Notes: generated by a model not told the origin, from the letters alone. DNA of 64,000 nt from Vibrio jasicida CAIM 1864 = LMG 25398 (GCF_000400365.1 NZ_BAOG01000023.1:1-64000); one strand, 5' to 3'. Positions 16,703 through 25,002 are shown, counted from the stretch's first letter. Made by a program: numbers and translations.

Positions 16703-17212
16703 CTAAGGCATTTTGCTTAGGTTGTAGAATGACGCTAGCTCGCCTGTTGCTTTTTCGCCATTCATATCCAGTTTCATTAGCATGTTTTCACCAACGAAAT
16801 ACTGGTTTGGACCTGACTCGTCGACCAAAGTAATGGTATTGCCAGACTCGTTCCAAGTGAACTTACCTTCAGATTTGATTGGTTCACCTTCTTTACCCTC
16901 ATACAGCTCTACCAATGAGTAAGTGCCGTCTTCATTCAGTGTTAGCGTTGTGTCGATTCCTGCACAATCTGCACATGGAAGCTTGCCTTTGTATATGCCG
17001 TTCCAATCCAGTGCATTTTGCGCATTGTGGCCAGAATCGACAAACGTATCAGTCGTGATCACTTGCTCTTCTTCAATAGAAGTTGCATCAACCGTACTTT
17101 CAACTTCTGTCGCCTGAGGAACGTCAACTGTGGTTGTCTCTGCTGGTTTCTCGTCCTGACAACCGGCTAAAATAAATACGGCACTGGTGAGTGCTAATAG
17201 TGTCTTTTTCAT
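16703..17212 (-). CDS. NlpE-like outer-membrane lipoprotein
   Basis: A 169-residue lipoprotein (lipobox ILAGC, Cys18), then a Thr/Glu-rich linker (19-66) and an NlpE N-terminal-type beta domain. The hallmark is LPCADCAGIDTTLTL, a CXXC at Cys80/Cys83, followed by 'NEDGTYSLVE' and 'GKFTWNESGNTITL'. In E. coli, NlpE signals surface contact and lipoprotein or disulfide stress to the Cpx system. This protein lacks the second, C-terminal NlpE domain, so it is the short form. AAGAGG precedes ATG 17212. It is monocistronic. Confidence 0.82.
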   Translation of the reverse strand: MKKTLLALTSAVFILAGCQDEKPAETTTVDVPQATEVESTVDATSIEEEQVITTDTFVDSGHNAQNALDWNGIYKGKLPCADCAGIDTTLTLNEDGTYSLVELYEGKEGEPIKSEGKFTWNESGNTITLVDESGPNQYFVGENMLMKLDMNGEKATGELASFYNLSKMP

Positions 17213-17240
17213 TTTATTCCTCTTTTAATCAACAAGTTGA

Positions 17241-17288
17241 TATACCGAAATGATCTCGAAGCATGTATGCTAAGGTCACTTGGGTATA
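17241..17288 (+). repeat. 48-base dispersed Vibrio-type repeat
   Basis: TATACCGAAATGATCT at the left and AAGGTCACTTGGGTATA at the right form an imperfect hairpin (TATACC-gA-AATGA against TATACCCAAGTGAC) with GCATGTATGC at its tip. The ends match the element at 7142-7235, but the interior differs. It lies between the NlpE-like gene and a small membrane-protein gene, in the leader of both. Confidence 0.6.
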
Positions 17289-17410
17289 TGGTCTTAATAA
17301 TAGACTCGTTTCCTACACCTGCGTCAGAAGAAAGCAAACCATTGATCTTCCTTTGTTAGAAAAACTCTTTAACGTCAGTGATTTGCAAATAGAAAGACAG
17401 GGAAGTAAAA

Positions 17411-17647
17411 ATGGAAGAATTACTTATAGGAACTGCCCGAGTATTGGGTTCGCTTATTCGTTGGCTCATGTTTGAACTCATTTTAAATAGCGTTGTTTAT
17501 CATATTGGGTATGCGGGATTGTATATTCTGACGCTAGGTAAACGGCCTCATCGACCGGTATCACCAGAGATGAAAGGGCGAGTTCTTCTGTTTGGTATTG
17601 TGTTGTGTCTGTTGGTTTTTGCCTTACTTATATGGTTGCACTCTTAA
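17411..17647 (+). CDS. Small two-helix membrane protein
   Basis: A 78-residue protein with hydrophobic segments at about 15-42 (WLMFELILNSVVYHIGYAG) and 58-76 (VLLFGIVLCLLVFALLIWL) separated by a basic loop (LGKRPHRPVSPEMKGR). AGGGAAGTAAAA precedes ATG 17411. No family is recognised. It faces the proV gene across a strong bidirectional terminator. Likely an inner-membrane protein of unknown role. Confidence 0.7.
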   Translation: MEELLIGTARVLGSLIRWLMFELILNSVVYHIGYAGLYILTLGKRPHRPVSPEMKGRVLLFGIVLCLLVFALLIWLHS

Positions 17648-17691
17648 TGAGAGCCAGTAGGTAACAAGACAGAGATAGCTAGAAAAATAGA

Positions 17692-17717
17692 AAAGGCTCA
17701 TCAGATGATGAGCCTTT
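17692..17717. terminator. Bidirectional terminator after proV
   Basis: AAAGGCTCATCA and TGATGAGCCTTT form a perfect 12-base stem with a minimal 2-base loop (4 bases if the top pair opens), A-rich on the left and T-rich on the minus-strand exit. Confidence 0.85.
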
Positions 17718-17723
17718 AACCTA

Positions 17724-18965
17724 TTAGGACGCCTTATCCATTGGCGGAGGGGTTTTGACCTCCTTTGATGGTGCTTCCTCTTCTGAAGCATCAGTGAAGA
17801 TCTCTGCTACGGCGCTGCGTTCTAGCTCACCTTGCAGGTTACCTTCGTCATCAACCACTGGGAGTGAGTAATCGCATGACATGGTGTCAGGCAGAACTTG
17901 TTCAATAACCGTGTCTGGAGAGACAACAGGTACTTCCTCGTAAATCTCGTCATCCAACTCTTGCGCACCGTCAGTCTTCGCTGCGTCCAATAAGCTTTCT
18001 TTGGTGACAACACCTTGATAGCCTTCGTCGGTCACGTGGTAGGCATAATCTTGCTTCACACGCTTCATTTCGATGAGGGCTTCCTCGATAGTTGTTGCTG
18101 CAATGCGGTACGCTGGTGGCTGCATTACGGTTTCAACTGTGAGCGCGCGGGCACGGTTCACGTCTTTAACAAACGCCTCTACATACTCATCAGCAGGATG
18201 AAGCAGAATTTCGTCTGGAGAACCTTGCTGTACTAACTCGCCGTCCTTCAAGATCGCAATGCGATCGCCTAAACGAAGTGCTTCGTCCAAATCATGAGTA
18301 ATGAAGATGATGGTTTTGTGCAGCTTCTCTTGCAGTTCGATAAGCTGATCTTGCATTTCACTTCGGATCAAAGGATCGAGAGCGGAGAAAGCTTCGTCCA
18401 TCAATAGGATCTCTGCATCGGTTGCTAATGCGCGCGCTAGCCCCACACGTTGTTGCTGACCACCAGAGAGCTGGGCTGGATATTGGTTCTCGTAGCCTTT
18501 TAAACCAACGGTTTCTAACCACTCGTTCGCTTTTGCAAGGCGCTCATCTTTCTTGAAGCCTTGAATTTCAAGGCCATAAGCAACGTTGTCTACGACAGTG
18601 CGGTGAGGGAGCAGGCCAAAGCGTTGAAATACCATTGACATTTTGTGACGACGAAATTCTTCCAACTCTTTTGGTGAAAGTTTCATCACATCGACACCTT
18701 CAACCAAAATCTGCCCCATCGTTGGGTCAATCAAGCGGTTGAAGTGGCGAATCATTGTCGATTTACCAGAGCCAGATAGACCCATGATGACAAAAATTTC
18801 GCCTTTATTGATTTGTAGATTGATGTCTTTCAATCCGACAGTATGACCCGTATCAGCAAGTATTTGGTCTTTGCTTTGTCCCTGTTTCACACGATCAATG
18901 ACGGTTTGTGGTTTCGGGCCGAAGATCTTATACAGGCCGCTGATTTCGATAAGAGGCTTAGTCAT
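17724..18965 (-). CDS. proV: Glycine betaine/proline ABC transporter ATPase
   Basis: A 413-residue ATPase of the ProU osmoprotectant importer. Walker A is GLSGSGKST, the signature is LSGGQQQR, Walker B is ILLMDEAFSALD, and the switch His is in FITHDLDEAL. Residues about 280-400 form a CBS-domain pair, which in this family gates transport by ionic strength. The last 20 residues are acidic and Pro-rich. The start overlaps the end of proW by 8 bases, so the two are translationally coupled. Transcription runs proX-proW-proV, the reverse of the E. coli order. Confidence 0.95.
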   Translation of the reverse strand: MTKPLIEISGLYKIFGPKPQTVIDRVKQGQSKDQILADTGHTVGLKDINLQINKGEIFVIMGLSGSGKSTMIRHFNRLIDPTMGQILVEGVDVMKLSPKELEEFRRHKMSMVFQRFGLLPHRTVVDNVAYGLEIQGFKKDERLAKANEWLETVGLKGYENQYPAQLSGGQQQRVGLARALATDAEILLMDEAFSALDPLIRSEMQDQLIELQEKLHKTIIFITHDLDEALRLGDRIAILKDGELVQQGSPDEILLHPADEYVEAFVKDVNRARALTVETVMQPPAYRIAATTIEEALIEMKRVKQDYAYHVTDEGYQGVVTKESLLDAAKTDGAQELDDEIYEEVPVVSPDTVIEQVLPDTMSCDYSLPVVDDEGNLQGELERSAVAEIFTDASEEEAPSKEVKTPPPMDKAS

Positions 18966-19857
18966 GTTTCAGATCTCCTAAATGCGCTTGAGTTCGTTTC
19001 GCGTAGGCTTGTGATGCACGGTCGAATAAAATTGCCAATGCCACAATGGCCAAGCCGTTTAACAAACCAAGTGTAAAATATTGGTTGGTAATCGACTTCA
19101 ATACAGGCTGACCTAAGCCTTTTACGCCAATCATCGAAGCGATAACGACCATAGAAAGCGCCATCATAATAGTTTGGTTAATGCCCGCCATGATGGTTGG
19201 CATTGCCAGTGGGAGTTGAACTCCAACCAAGCGTTGTTTCTTGCTCGCGCCAAAAGCGGTGGCGGCTTCAAGCACTTCTTTGTCTACAAGCCGGATACCA
19301 AGGTTGGTAAGGCGAATGACAGGCGGTATCGCATAGATGACCACCGCAATCAATCCCGGAATTTTACCGATACCAAGCAGCATAACGACTGGAATCAGAT
19401 AGACAAAGGCTGGCATGGTTTGCATTACGTCCAGCAGTGGTGTTACGACGGATTGCACTCGGTTAGAGCGGGCCATCGCAATACCAATGGGGATGCCAAG
19501 GGCAATGGCGAGCATAGTACACACAGTAATGATGCTGAGTGTTCGCATGGTGTCTTCCCACATGCCGAAATAGCCAATGAGCAAGAGAGAGCCAAAGCAC
19601 GCGACACCAAGTTTCCAAGATCGACTTGCTGCATAAACTAATGCGGTGCAGACGGCGAGAATGATCACCCAAGGGGTAGAGATAAGCAGTTTTTCGAACC
19701 AAACGAGGAATGAGAGTAATGGGTCGAAGAAGGATTCAATAAGGTCGCCATATTCACGAGAAAAATCACGGTAGGCACCATCGAGCGTTTTACGGATGGC
19801 TCTAAGATCGGAGCGATCCATCTCTGGAAATTCGCTCAGCCAGTTCGAGTCAGACAT
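18958..19857 (-). CDS. proW: Glycine betaine/proline ABC transporter permease
   Basis: A 299-residue inner-membrane permease. A cytoplasmic or amphipathic N-terminal region of about 70 residues precedes six or seven membrane segments. The coupling-helix region 'EAATAFGASKKQRLVGVQLPLAMPTIMAGINQ' is the EAA motif contacting ProV. It sits between proX (88-base gap) and proV (8-base overlap) and imports betaine or proline with them. AAGGAAG lies just before ATG 19857. Confidence 0.95.
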   Translation of the reverse strand: MSDSNWLSEFPEMDRSDLRAIRKTLDGAYRDFSREYGDLIESFFDPLLSFLVWFEKLLISTPWVIILAVCTALVYAASRSWKLGVACFGSLLLIGYFGMWEDTMRTLSIITVCTMLAIALGIPIGIAMARSNRVQSVVTPLLDVMQTMPAFVYLIPVVMLLGIGKIPGLIAVVIYAIPPVIRLTNLGIRLVDKEVLEAATAFGASKKQRLVGVQLPLAMPTIMAGINQTIMMALSMVVIASMIGVKGLGQPVLKSITNQYFTLGLLNGLAIVALAILFDRASQAYAKRTQAHLGDLKHD

Positions 19858-19945
19858 GTTTACTTCCTTTTCTTACCGAGGCTCTATTGAGCCTCGGCAT
19901 ACAACAAATGCGGTATTCCTATACCGTTTACGAAACGTCTAAGTC

Positions 19946-20938
19946 TTACAGTGCGCCTTGCACTTTTTTAGCTACGTCTTGAGGAACCCATGCGGTCCAG
20001 ATTTGTGGGTAGTTTTCTAGGAAATGGAACATAGTTTCTTCACCGTCAGCTTGATTGTCTTCCATCCAAGCCAATAGCTGGTTCATGTCCGCATTCGTAA
20101 AGCCACGCTTAGAGAAATAGTTATAAGCCTCAGGAGAACGTGAAGCGAACTCTTCTGTAGTAATGGTATGAACAGGTGAAGGTGGGTACATGGTTGGTTT
20201 TGGTGCATCACATTCAGGTTGAGTTGTACAGTTCACAAACTCTTCTAAATCGACGCCGCTACCGAAATCGACTTTCACCATGTCGTATTTCCCTAACACA
20301 GCCGTCGGCGCCCAGTAGTAGCCAAACCACGCTTGTTCACGTTCGTAAGCTTTTGCGATAGAACCGGATAGGCCAGCGCTTGAACCTGGGTCGATAATGT
20401 CAAAACCGGCACTTGCAAGATCCATCGCTCTGTATAAGTTACCCGCACTGATTTGGCAGTTCCAGCCCGCAGGACAACTGTAGAAAGCAGACTTACTTTT
20501 ATCTTCTGGGTGAGAGAACAGCTTAGCGTGTTTCTTCACACCTTCGATGGTTTTCATTTCAGGGTATTGTTTAACCAGATAAGCAGGAATCCAGAATCCT
20601 TCTTCACCGCCATCAACTAGAGCTTTGCCGGCATAACGAAGGCGCTTTTCTTCCACACCTTTATCTAACGCATCTTTGAGACTGTTACTCCAAAGCTCAG
20701 GAGCAACGTCTGGTTGGCCTTTTTCGATCATTGAGGTGCCGGTTGGCATGGTGTCGCCAGGGATGAGTTCGGCATCACAGCCGTAGCCGTGCTCAAGAAT
20801 AAAACGGTCCACGTTAGCAATCAGTGTCGCAGAGTTCCAGTTCATGTCTGCGATGGTAACCGTTCCACACTCACTTGCGTTTGCGTTGGTCGCTGCTAGC
20901 GCACCAATCGCTAGTAGTAAGGGAGTTTTGTACGTCAT
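19946..20938 (-). CDS. proX: Glycine betaine-binding periplasmic protein
   Basis: A 330-residue substrate-binding protein with signal peptide MTYKTPLLLAIGALAATNANA. It has the OpuAC-type fold, with 'VTIADMNWNSATLIANVDRFIL' opening the first lobe and conserved Trp residues (ADMNW, VAPELWSN, WFGYYWAPT) able to form the cation-pi box for betaine. Paired Cys residues (CPAGWNC; CTTQPEC) suggest periplasmic disulfides. It is the first gene of proXWV, with GGAAAC-type bases before ATG 20938. Osmotic induction is expected from family knowledge. Confidence 0.93.
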   Translation of the reverse strand: MTYKTPLLLAIGALAATNANASECGTVTIADMNWNSATLIANVDRFILEHGYGCDAELIPGDTMPTGTSMIEKGQPDVAPELWSNSLKDALDKGVEEKRLRYAGKALVDGGEEGFWIPAYLVKQYPEMKTIEGVKKHAKLFSHPEDKSKSAFYSCPAGWNCQISAGNLYRAMDLASAGFDIIDPGSSAGLSGSIAKAYEREQAWFGYYWAPTAVLGKYDMVKVDFGSGVDLEEFVNCTTQPECDAPKPTMYPPSPVHTITTEEFASRSPEAYNYFSKRGFTNADMNQLLAWMEDNQADGEETMFHFLENYPQIWTAWVPQDVAKKVQGAL

Positions 20939-21202
20939 ATTGAGTTTCCTTTCTCTAAATAGCCTACTTAGGGTAACTAATTAATCATTAGTGTTCAAAC
21001 TAATGTATTAGATGAATTATAGTTTCAATTGTTAATTGGTGTGAATGTGTTCGTGAGAATTAGATGAAAATAGCCACATAAATTAAAGGTTTTTCTGATG
21101 TGAAGTGCGATGAATCGTATGGTGGTTTGTAATGCTGAGCGCTAATTTGTTAGATGTCTAAAGAATATTTCGCTTAAGCGTCGATTTTTGCAAACTAAGA
21201 TA
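20939..21202. other. proX / DUF134 divergent intergenic region
   Basis: An AT-rich control region of 341 bases in total between proX and the DUF134 gene. On the minus strand TATAAT (21016-21021) is a candidate -10 for proXWV, but no good -35 is apparent. I see no coding potential or terminator; the right end carries the tandem palindromic operator annotated separately. I could not identify an osmoregulator (CosR-type) site with confidence. Confidence 0.5.
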
Positions 21203-21237
21203 TTGGCATATGCTAAAAACTGTAATTGGCATATGCC
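21203..21237 (+). promoter_or_regulatory. Tandem TTGGCATATGC operator before DUF134 gene
   Basis: TTGGCATATGC occurs at 21203-21213 and 21226-21236, 23 bases apart. The second copy completes the 10-base palindrome GGCATATGCC. The pair lies 43-77 bases before the DUF134 start. Likely an autoregulatory or effector-sensing site; the DUF134 wHTH protein is the natural candidate binder (inference). Confidence 0.55.
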
Positions 21238-21279
21238 ATAAATAGGCGTAATGTGAAGGCGTTATGTAGAGAGGTTGTC

Positions 21280-21570
21280 ATGGCGAGACCAAAAATAGAA
21301 AGACGCATATGTGGACGTGCTGCACACCATTGTTTTAAACCCAATGGAGTTCCATTTTATGAACTCGAAAAAGTCGATATTTTGCCAGAAGAATTGGAAG
21401 CGTTGCGTTTGTCTGATTTTGAAGGATTAAGCCAACAGCAAGCGGCCGAGCAAATGGGCGTCTCTCGCCAAACCTTCGGAAATACGGTGAAAAGCGCACG
21501 TTTTAAAGTTGCGAAAAGCCTAGTTGAGGGTCATGCATTAGTTTTTCCTGACCAGGAGTCAAACTCATGA
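21280..21570 (+). CDS. DUF134 helix-turn-helix protein
   Basis: A 96-residue DNA-binding protein of the DUF134 family. A Cys-containing start (ERRICGRAAHHCFKPNG) precedes 'VDILPEELEALRLSDFEGLSQQQAAEQMGVSRQTFGNTVKSAR', a sigma-70 region-4-like helix-turn-helix. The Cys/His pattern near residues 9-18 could bind a metal or Fe-S cluster. I start at ATG 21280, with AGAGG just upstream; an earlier in-frame ATG at 21226 lies inside the operator repeat. Its last codon overlaps the next start by 4 bases (ATGA), so it is coupled to the NifX/NifB-like gene. A pair of TTGGCATATGC sites precedes it. Confidence 0.88.
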   Translation: MARPKIERRICGRAAHHCFKPNGVPFYELEKVDILPEELEALRLSDFEGLSQQQAAEQMGVSRQTFGNTVKSARFKVAKSLVEGHALVFPDQESNS

Positions 21571-22070
21571 TTTATGCCATTCCAAACGACGGCGAACGCG
21601 TCGCCAGCCATTTTGTCAAAGCACCGTATATTGCGATTTACTCAGATTCCGACGGTTTACTAAAGAACTTAGCAAACATCGCTTCTATGCCTCAAGCTGG
21701 CTGCAAAGCGAAGTCTCAGCTTATTCAATCCTTGCATGAGTACAAAGTCGACGCGGTCTTGGTTCGCAATATTGGTGAACGCGCTTTAGGCAAGTTACTA
21801 AGTAGTGGTAAGCAAGTGTTTAAGTTGTCTACTCGCAGTTCACTTGATGATGTTTTAGGAGTACCACGTTCACCTCTCACGGTTGCCACGCAGGGTCGAC
21901 CTTCAACCAATCACGCCAAAAAAGACAGTTGTAGAGGTTGTAGCAGTAAAAGCAAAGAAGTGCCTTCGTTATTACTCAATCCCAAACCTCAATCAAAAAA
22001 AGCACTCATGGCGCTGCGTCCGGCTAAGCTTAAAGCATTGGTTTCTTCTTACGTGAAAGAGGTGAAGTAA
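21567..22070 (+). CDS. NifX/NifB-type cofactor-binding domain protein
   Basis: A 167-residue protein whose first 110 residues match the dinitrogenase iron-molybdenum cofactor-binding fold: 'MIYAIPNDGERVASHFVKAPYIAIY', 'CKAKSQLIQSLHEYKVDAVLVRNIGERALGKL', 'GKQVFKLS'. The C-terminal tail is basic with a CRGC motif (KKDSCRGCSSKSK). No nitrogenase gene is present, so it more likely handles another metal or Fe-S precursor; stand-alone members of this family are common. The start overlaps DUF134 and the stop overlaps the following gene (TAATG), giving a tightly coupled three-gene operon. Confidence 0.85.
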   Translation: MIYAIPNDGERVASHFVKAPYIAIYSDSDGLLKNLANIASMPQAGCKAKSQLIQSLHEYKVDAVLVRNIGERALGKLLSSGKQVFKLSTRSSLDDVLGVPRSPLTVATQGRPSTNHAKKDSCRGCSSKSKEVPSLLLNPKPQSKKALMALRPAKLKALVSSYVKEVK

Positions 22071-22273
22071 TGGTTTGGCTATTCACTTTTTTAGGTTTCC
22101 TAACCATCATTTTGTTGATGTCACTGGGCGTGATCTTTCACAACAAACGTATTCAAGGCAGTTGCGGTGGCTTGAATAACGTGGGTGTGGATAAGGTCTG
22201 TAACTGCGAAATTACATGTGCTGAGAGCGAACGCCGTTTATATCAGATCCAAGAACCACGCTCGAAACGCTAG
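22070..22273 (+). CDS. NqrM-like (DUF539) membrane protein
   Basis: A 67-residue protein with one N-terminal membrane helix (about 2-24) and the Cys motif GSCGGLNNVGVDKVCNCEITC. This matches NqrM, which delivers iron to the membrane Cys4 site of the Na+-translocating NADH:quinone reductase. The usual NqrM gene sits with nqrA-F/apbE; this copy is instead the third gene of the DUF134 operon, overlapping the previous stop by one base. It may be a paralogue serving another membrane metal site. The four Cys (SC, VC, NC, TC) are all kept. Confidence 0.85.
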   Translation: MVWLFTFLGFLTIILLMSLGVIFHNKRIQGSCGGLNNVGVDKVCNCEITCAESERRLYQIQEPRSKR

Positions 22274-22499
22274 CGCTTGGCTCAAAGTTCGACGGCTTCA
22301 CGTCATTTTAGTTATGAGCGTCTAATCCATTCAATGTATTTGCTAGCTTGTGTGTTGTCCGTGCAAACCAGTATTGAGCGAATTATGGAAATGAAATTAG
22401 ATTAATATTGTCTAGAAGATCAAATTTTCGCTGGTCGATTTTTGCGCATTTTTTGTTCGCATCTACGCTTTAAGTTCGTCTTAATAAAGGAGAACCAAA

Positions 22500-22694
22500 A
22501 TGGCTGTAATGAAACAGGATATTCCAAATCGCGTGACGGTTTACCATGACAATGTCGATCAGGAAAAAGAGTTGAAAAACGCGATGTTGCCAGAGAAACC
22601 TCGCTACTTTAACGGTTCTCCAACTTATCAGGCCGAAAGTGTGGAAGCGTTCGAAAGCAAGCTCAGCCAGATAGGTTTGTCACTTGATAAGTAA
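22500..22694 (+). CDS. Small hypothetical protein, 64 residues
   Basis: A 64-residue soluble, acidic protein (MAVMKQDIPNRVTVYHDN...LSQIGLSLDK) with no recognised domain. The strong ribosome-binding site AAAGGAGAA before ATG 22500 and a clear terminator just after the stop argue that it is real and expressed. It lies 226 bases after the NqrM-like gene, with its own leader. Function unknown. Confidence 0.75.
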   Translation: MAVMKQDIPNRVTVYHDNVDQEKELKNAMLPEKPRYFNGSPTYQAESVEAFESKLSQIGLSLDK

Positions 22695-22710
22695 TTTGAT
22701 TAGTAATGAG

Positions 22711-22737
22711 AACGCCCTCTAGATTGAGGGCGTTTTT
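22711..22737. terminator. Terminator after the 64-residue gene
   Basis: AACGCCCTC and GAGGGCGTT form a 9-base stem with a 6-base loop, followed by TTTGTT. It serves the plus strand and faces the EF-G-like gene's end. Confidence 0.85.
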
Positions 22738-22761
22738 GTTGAAACCAGTGCTAACTTAACT

Positions 22762-24780
22762 TTACTGCGTTGCTTCGTCGCACACTTGTTTTTGTATGGC
22801 TGGCGGCGCTGGTTCGTAATGGCTGAGCGTCATATTGAAACTGCCTTCACCCCCAGTTATTGAGCGCAATCGTCGAGCATAATCTTGCAGTTCGTTAATT
22901 GGAGATTTTGCTCTTAGCATGGTGAAGTTCGCATCGATAGGCTCAGTACCCTCAATCAAGCCTCGGTTCCCTGAAAGATCGCCAGACACATCACCGACAT
23001 TCGATGTCGGAATATGCAGTTCCATTTGAACAATCGGTTCCAATACAATTGGTCCGGCATTATTGATGGCATCTAAAAAGGCTTTTTTACCGGCGATCAC
23101 AAAGGCGATCTCTTTTGAATCAACCGAGTGGTATTTACCATCGTAAACCGTTACCTCGACATCTTTGATTGGATTGCCAGAAATAGCTCCTTCTTCAAGA
23201 GCTTGTACAATGCCTTTTTCTACCGCAGGGATAAGTGAGGTTGGAATCGCTCCACCGACCACTTTATTCACAAACTTAAAGCCAGTTCCCCGTTCTAGGG
23301 GGCGCACTTTCAACTGCACTTCACCAAACTGACCAGCTCCGCCACTTTGTTTCTTATGGCGGTAATGTCCTTCAGCAGGCTTAGTAATGGTTTCAAAATA
23401 CTCGACACTTGGTTGGCTGGTTTCCACTTCCAGTTTGTAAACAGAAGACATTTTCTCAAGCGCTACTTTGAGGTGGAATTCTCCCTGTCCACTAATGATG
23501 GTCTCGTTGGTGCGTGCGCGATGTTCAATTCTAAGCGATGGGTCTTCACTGGCGATTTTATTCAGCACATCTCCAAGCTTTTGTTCGTCGCCACGCTTAA
23601 CGGGTTTTAGGCACAGCGAGTACATTGAATCAGGGAAGTTGAGGGTTTTAAGTTGCACGCCATCTTCTTCATGGGAGTCATGCACAATGGCATCAAACTC
23701 GAGCTCATCCACTTTGGCTAACACACAGAAATCACCCGCCAGCGCTTTAGGGATTTCACTACGGTCTTTGCCTTGCAATTGGTATAGGTGTCCGACTTTA
23801 AATGCTTTGTTGTTTTCGCCTATGTAGAGTTGAGAACCGGCATTTATTTCGCCTTGATAGACGCGCAAATAGGCTAACTTACCCATGTAAGGATCGACGC
23901 TGATTTTGTATACATGCGCGACGCTGCGTTCGAGTGCTTCACAATTTACTTTGACCTTTTTGCCATTTTTTTCAAGCAGTGGTGGGTTACCTTCATTTGG
24001 CATCGGCATGATTTCTGCCAACGTTCTTAAGAGCAGTTCGACGCCTGCGCCCGTTTCAGAAGAAACAAAACAAATTGGGATGACGTGGCCTGTTCTTAAC
24101 GCTTCCTCAAATGGGTCGTGCAGTTGTTCTGCTGTCAGTTCTGAGCCTTGTTCGAGATAGAGTTCCATTAAGGCTTCATCGACCTCAATAACCTGATCAA
24201 TCAGAGTTTCGTGAGCATCTTCAACTCGTGAAAGCAAAGTGTCACGTTCTAATTCTGGCTCAAAATAACAGTCGACCACGGATTTGGCATCGGCTGAAGG
24301 TAAGTTGATTGGTAAACAGTTATCGCCAAAATGCTCAATGATGTTTTCCATCACGGCTTCAAGCTTATTACCGTGATTGTCTAGCTTGTTGATGATGATC
24401 ATCTGGCATTTTTGTTGCTGTTTCGCGAAGGTAAATAAGCGATCAGCTGTTTGGTTGATGGGCATTTGAGGGTCGATGATCAACGCTGAAGTTTCCACGG
24501 CAGGGAATACGCTGAGCGTGCGTCCGAGTAATTCGTTCTGTCCCGGAGTGTCGATGAGATTAAGGCGATGTTTATTCCAACTTAGGGCGACTGGGGTGGC
24601 TTCGATACTGTGTTGATATTGGATGGATTGTTGGTCGAAATCGGTCACCGTATCGCCTTTTTCTACACAACCTAAATGGTTGGTAGCTTGGCAGGCGTAG
24701 AGCAGTTTTTCTATCAGTGTGGTTTTGCCGGTACCCGTTTGACCGACAAAGGCGACGTTGCGGATCTTATTGATAGGCAT
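22762..24780 (-). CDS. Divergent elongation factor G paralogue
   Basis: A 672-residue EF-G-like GTPase. P-loop GQTGTGKT is at 13-20 and the guanine-specifying NKLD follows later. Domain II, III, IV ('GEVQLKVRPLERGTGF', 'VVGGAIPTSLIPAVEKG') and V ('PIVQMELHIPTSNVGDVSGDL') are all present. It departs from canonical EF-G in both switches: DTPGH is DTPGQ (Gln81 for the catalytic His), and the switch I RGITI element is replaced by YQHSIEA. It may therefore act in recycling, stress or a non-elongation role. The start is ATG 24780, with AGGAGG 5 bases upstream; a longer form from 24831 lacks this. Confidence 0.88.
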   Translation of the reverse strand: MPINKIRNVAFVGQTGTGKTTLIEKLLYACQATNHLGCVEKGDTVTDFDQQSIQYQHSIEATPVALSWNKHRLNLIDTPGQNELLGRTLSVFPAVETSALIIDPQMPINQTADRLFTFAKQQQKCQMIIINKLDNHGNKLEAVMENIIEHFGDNCLPINLPSADAKSVVDCYFEPELERDTLLSRVEDAHETLIDQVIEVDEALMELYLEQGSELTAEQLHDPFEEALRTGHVIPICFVSSETGAGVELLLRTLAEIMPMPNEGNPPLLEKNGKKVKVNCEALERSVAHVYKISVDPYMGKLAYLRVYQGEINAGSQLYIGENNKAFKVGHLYQLQGKDRSEIPKALAGDFCVLAKVDELEFDAIVHDSHEEDGVQLKTLNFPDSMYSLCLKPVKRGDEQKLGDVLNKIASEDPSLRIEHRARTNETIISGQGEFHLKVALEKMSSVYKLEVETSQPSVEYFETITKPAEGHYRHKKQSGGAGQFGEVQLKVRPLERGTGFKFVNKVVGGAIPTSLIPAVEKGIVQALEEGAISGNPIKDVEVTVYDGKYHSVDSKEIAFVIAGKKAFLDAINNAGPIVLEPIVQMELHIPTSNVGDVSGDLSGNRGLIEGTEPIDANFTMLRAKSPINELQDYARRLRSITGGEGSFNMTLSHYEPAPPAIQKQVCDEATQ

Positions 24781-24970
24781 AGAGCCTCCTTGCAAATGAC
24801 GTGAGAAACCGAGTGAGCCTTTAGCGGCCAATCAACGGTTCCAAAGCAAACCTGATATCAGGCACGAACTGCATTGGAGTAGGGCGGGTTTACCGCCTTT
24901 TCGTCTTCCATGTCATTTTTCGGATGACTCTATACATACAACCACCACCTTGCTGAAAAAGCGCATTAGA

Positions 24971-25002
24971 GGTTACTACGGTATTAGCATGCCGTAATAA
25001 CC
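24971..25002. repeat. 11-base-arm inverted repeat
   Basis: GGTTACTACGG and CCGTAATAACC (one mismatch) flank a 10-base loop, in the 309 bases between the EF-G-like and dgcA genes. No T-run follows on either strand, so it is more likely an operator or RNA hairpin than a terminator. Otherwise this intergenic stretch (24781-25089) shows no coding potential. Confidence 0.4.

Noticed and set aside
19174..19641. 155-codon frame on the plus strand
   Set aside because: Lies wholly antisense to proW, whose protein is unmistakable; composition is His/Asn-rich as expected of a shadow.
20939..21202. Riboswitch or CosR site upstream of proX
   Set aside because: I could not find conserved riboswitch elements or a confident regulator palindrome in this stretch.
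23468..23827. 119-codon plus-strand frame
   Set aside because: Antisense to the EF-G paralogue and Ser/Cys-rich in the manner of reverse-frame shadows.
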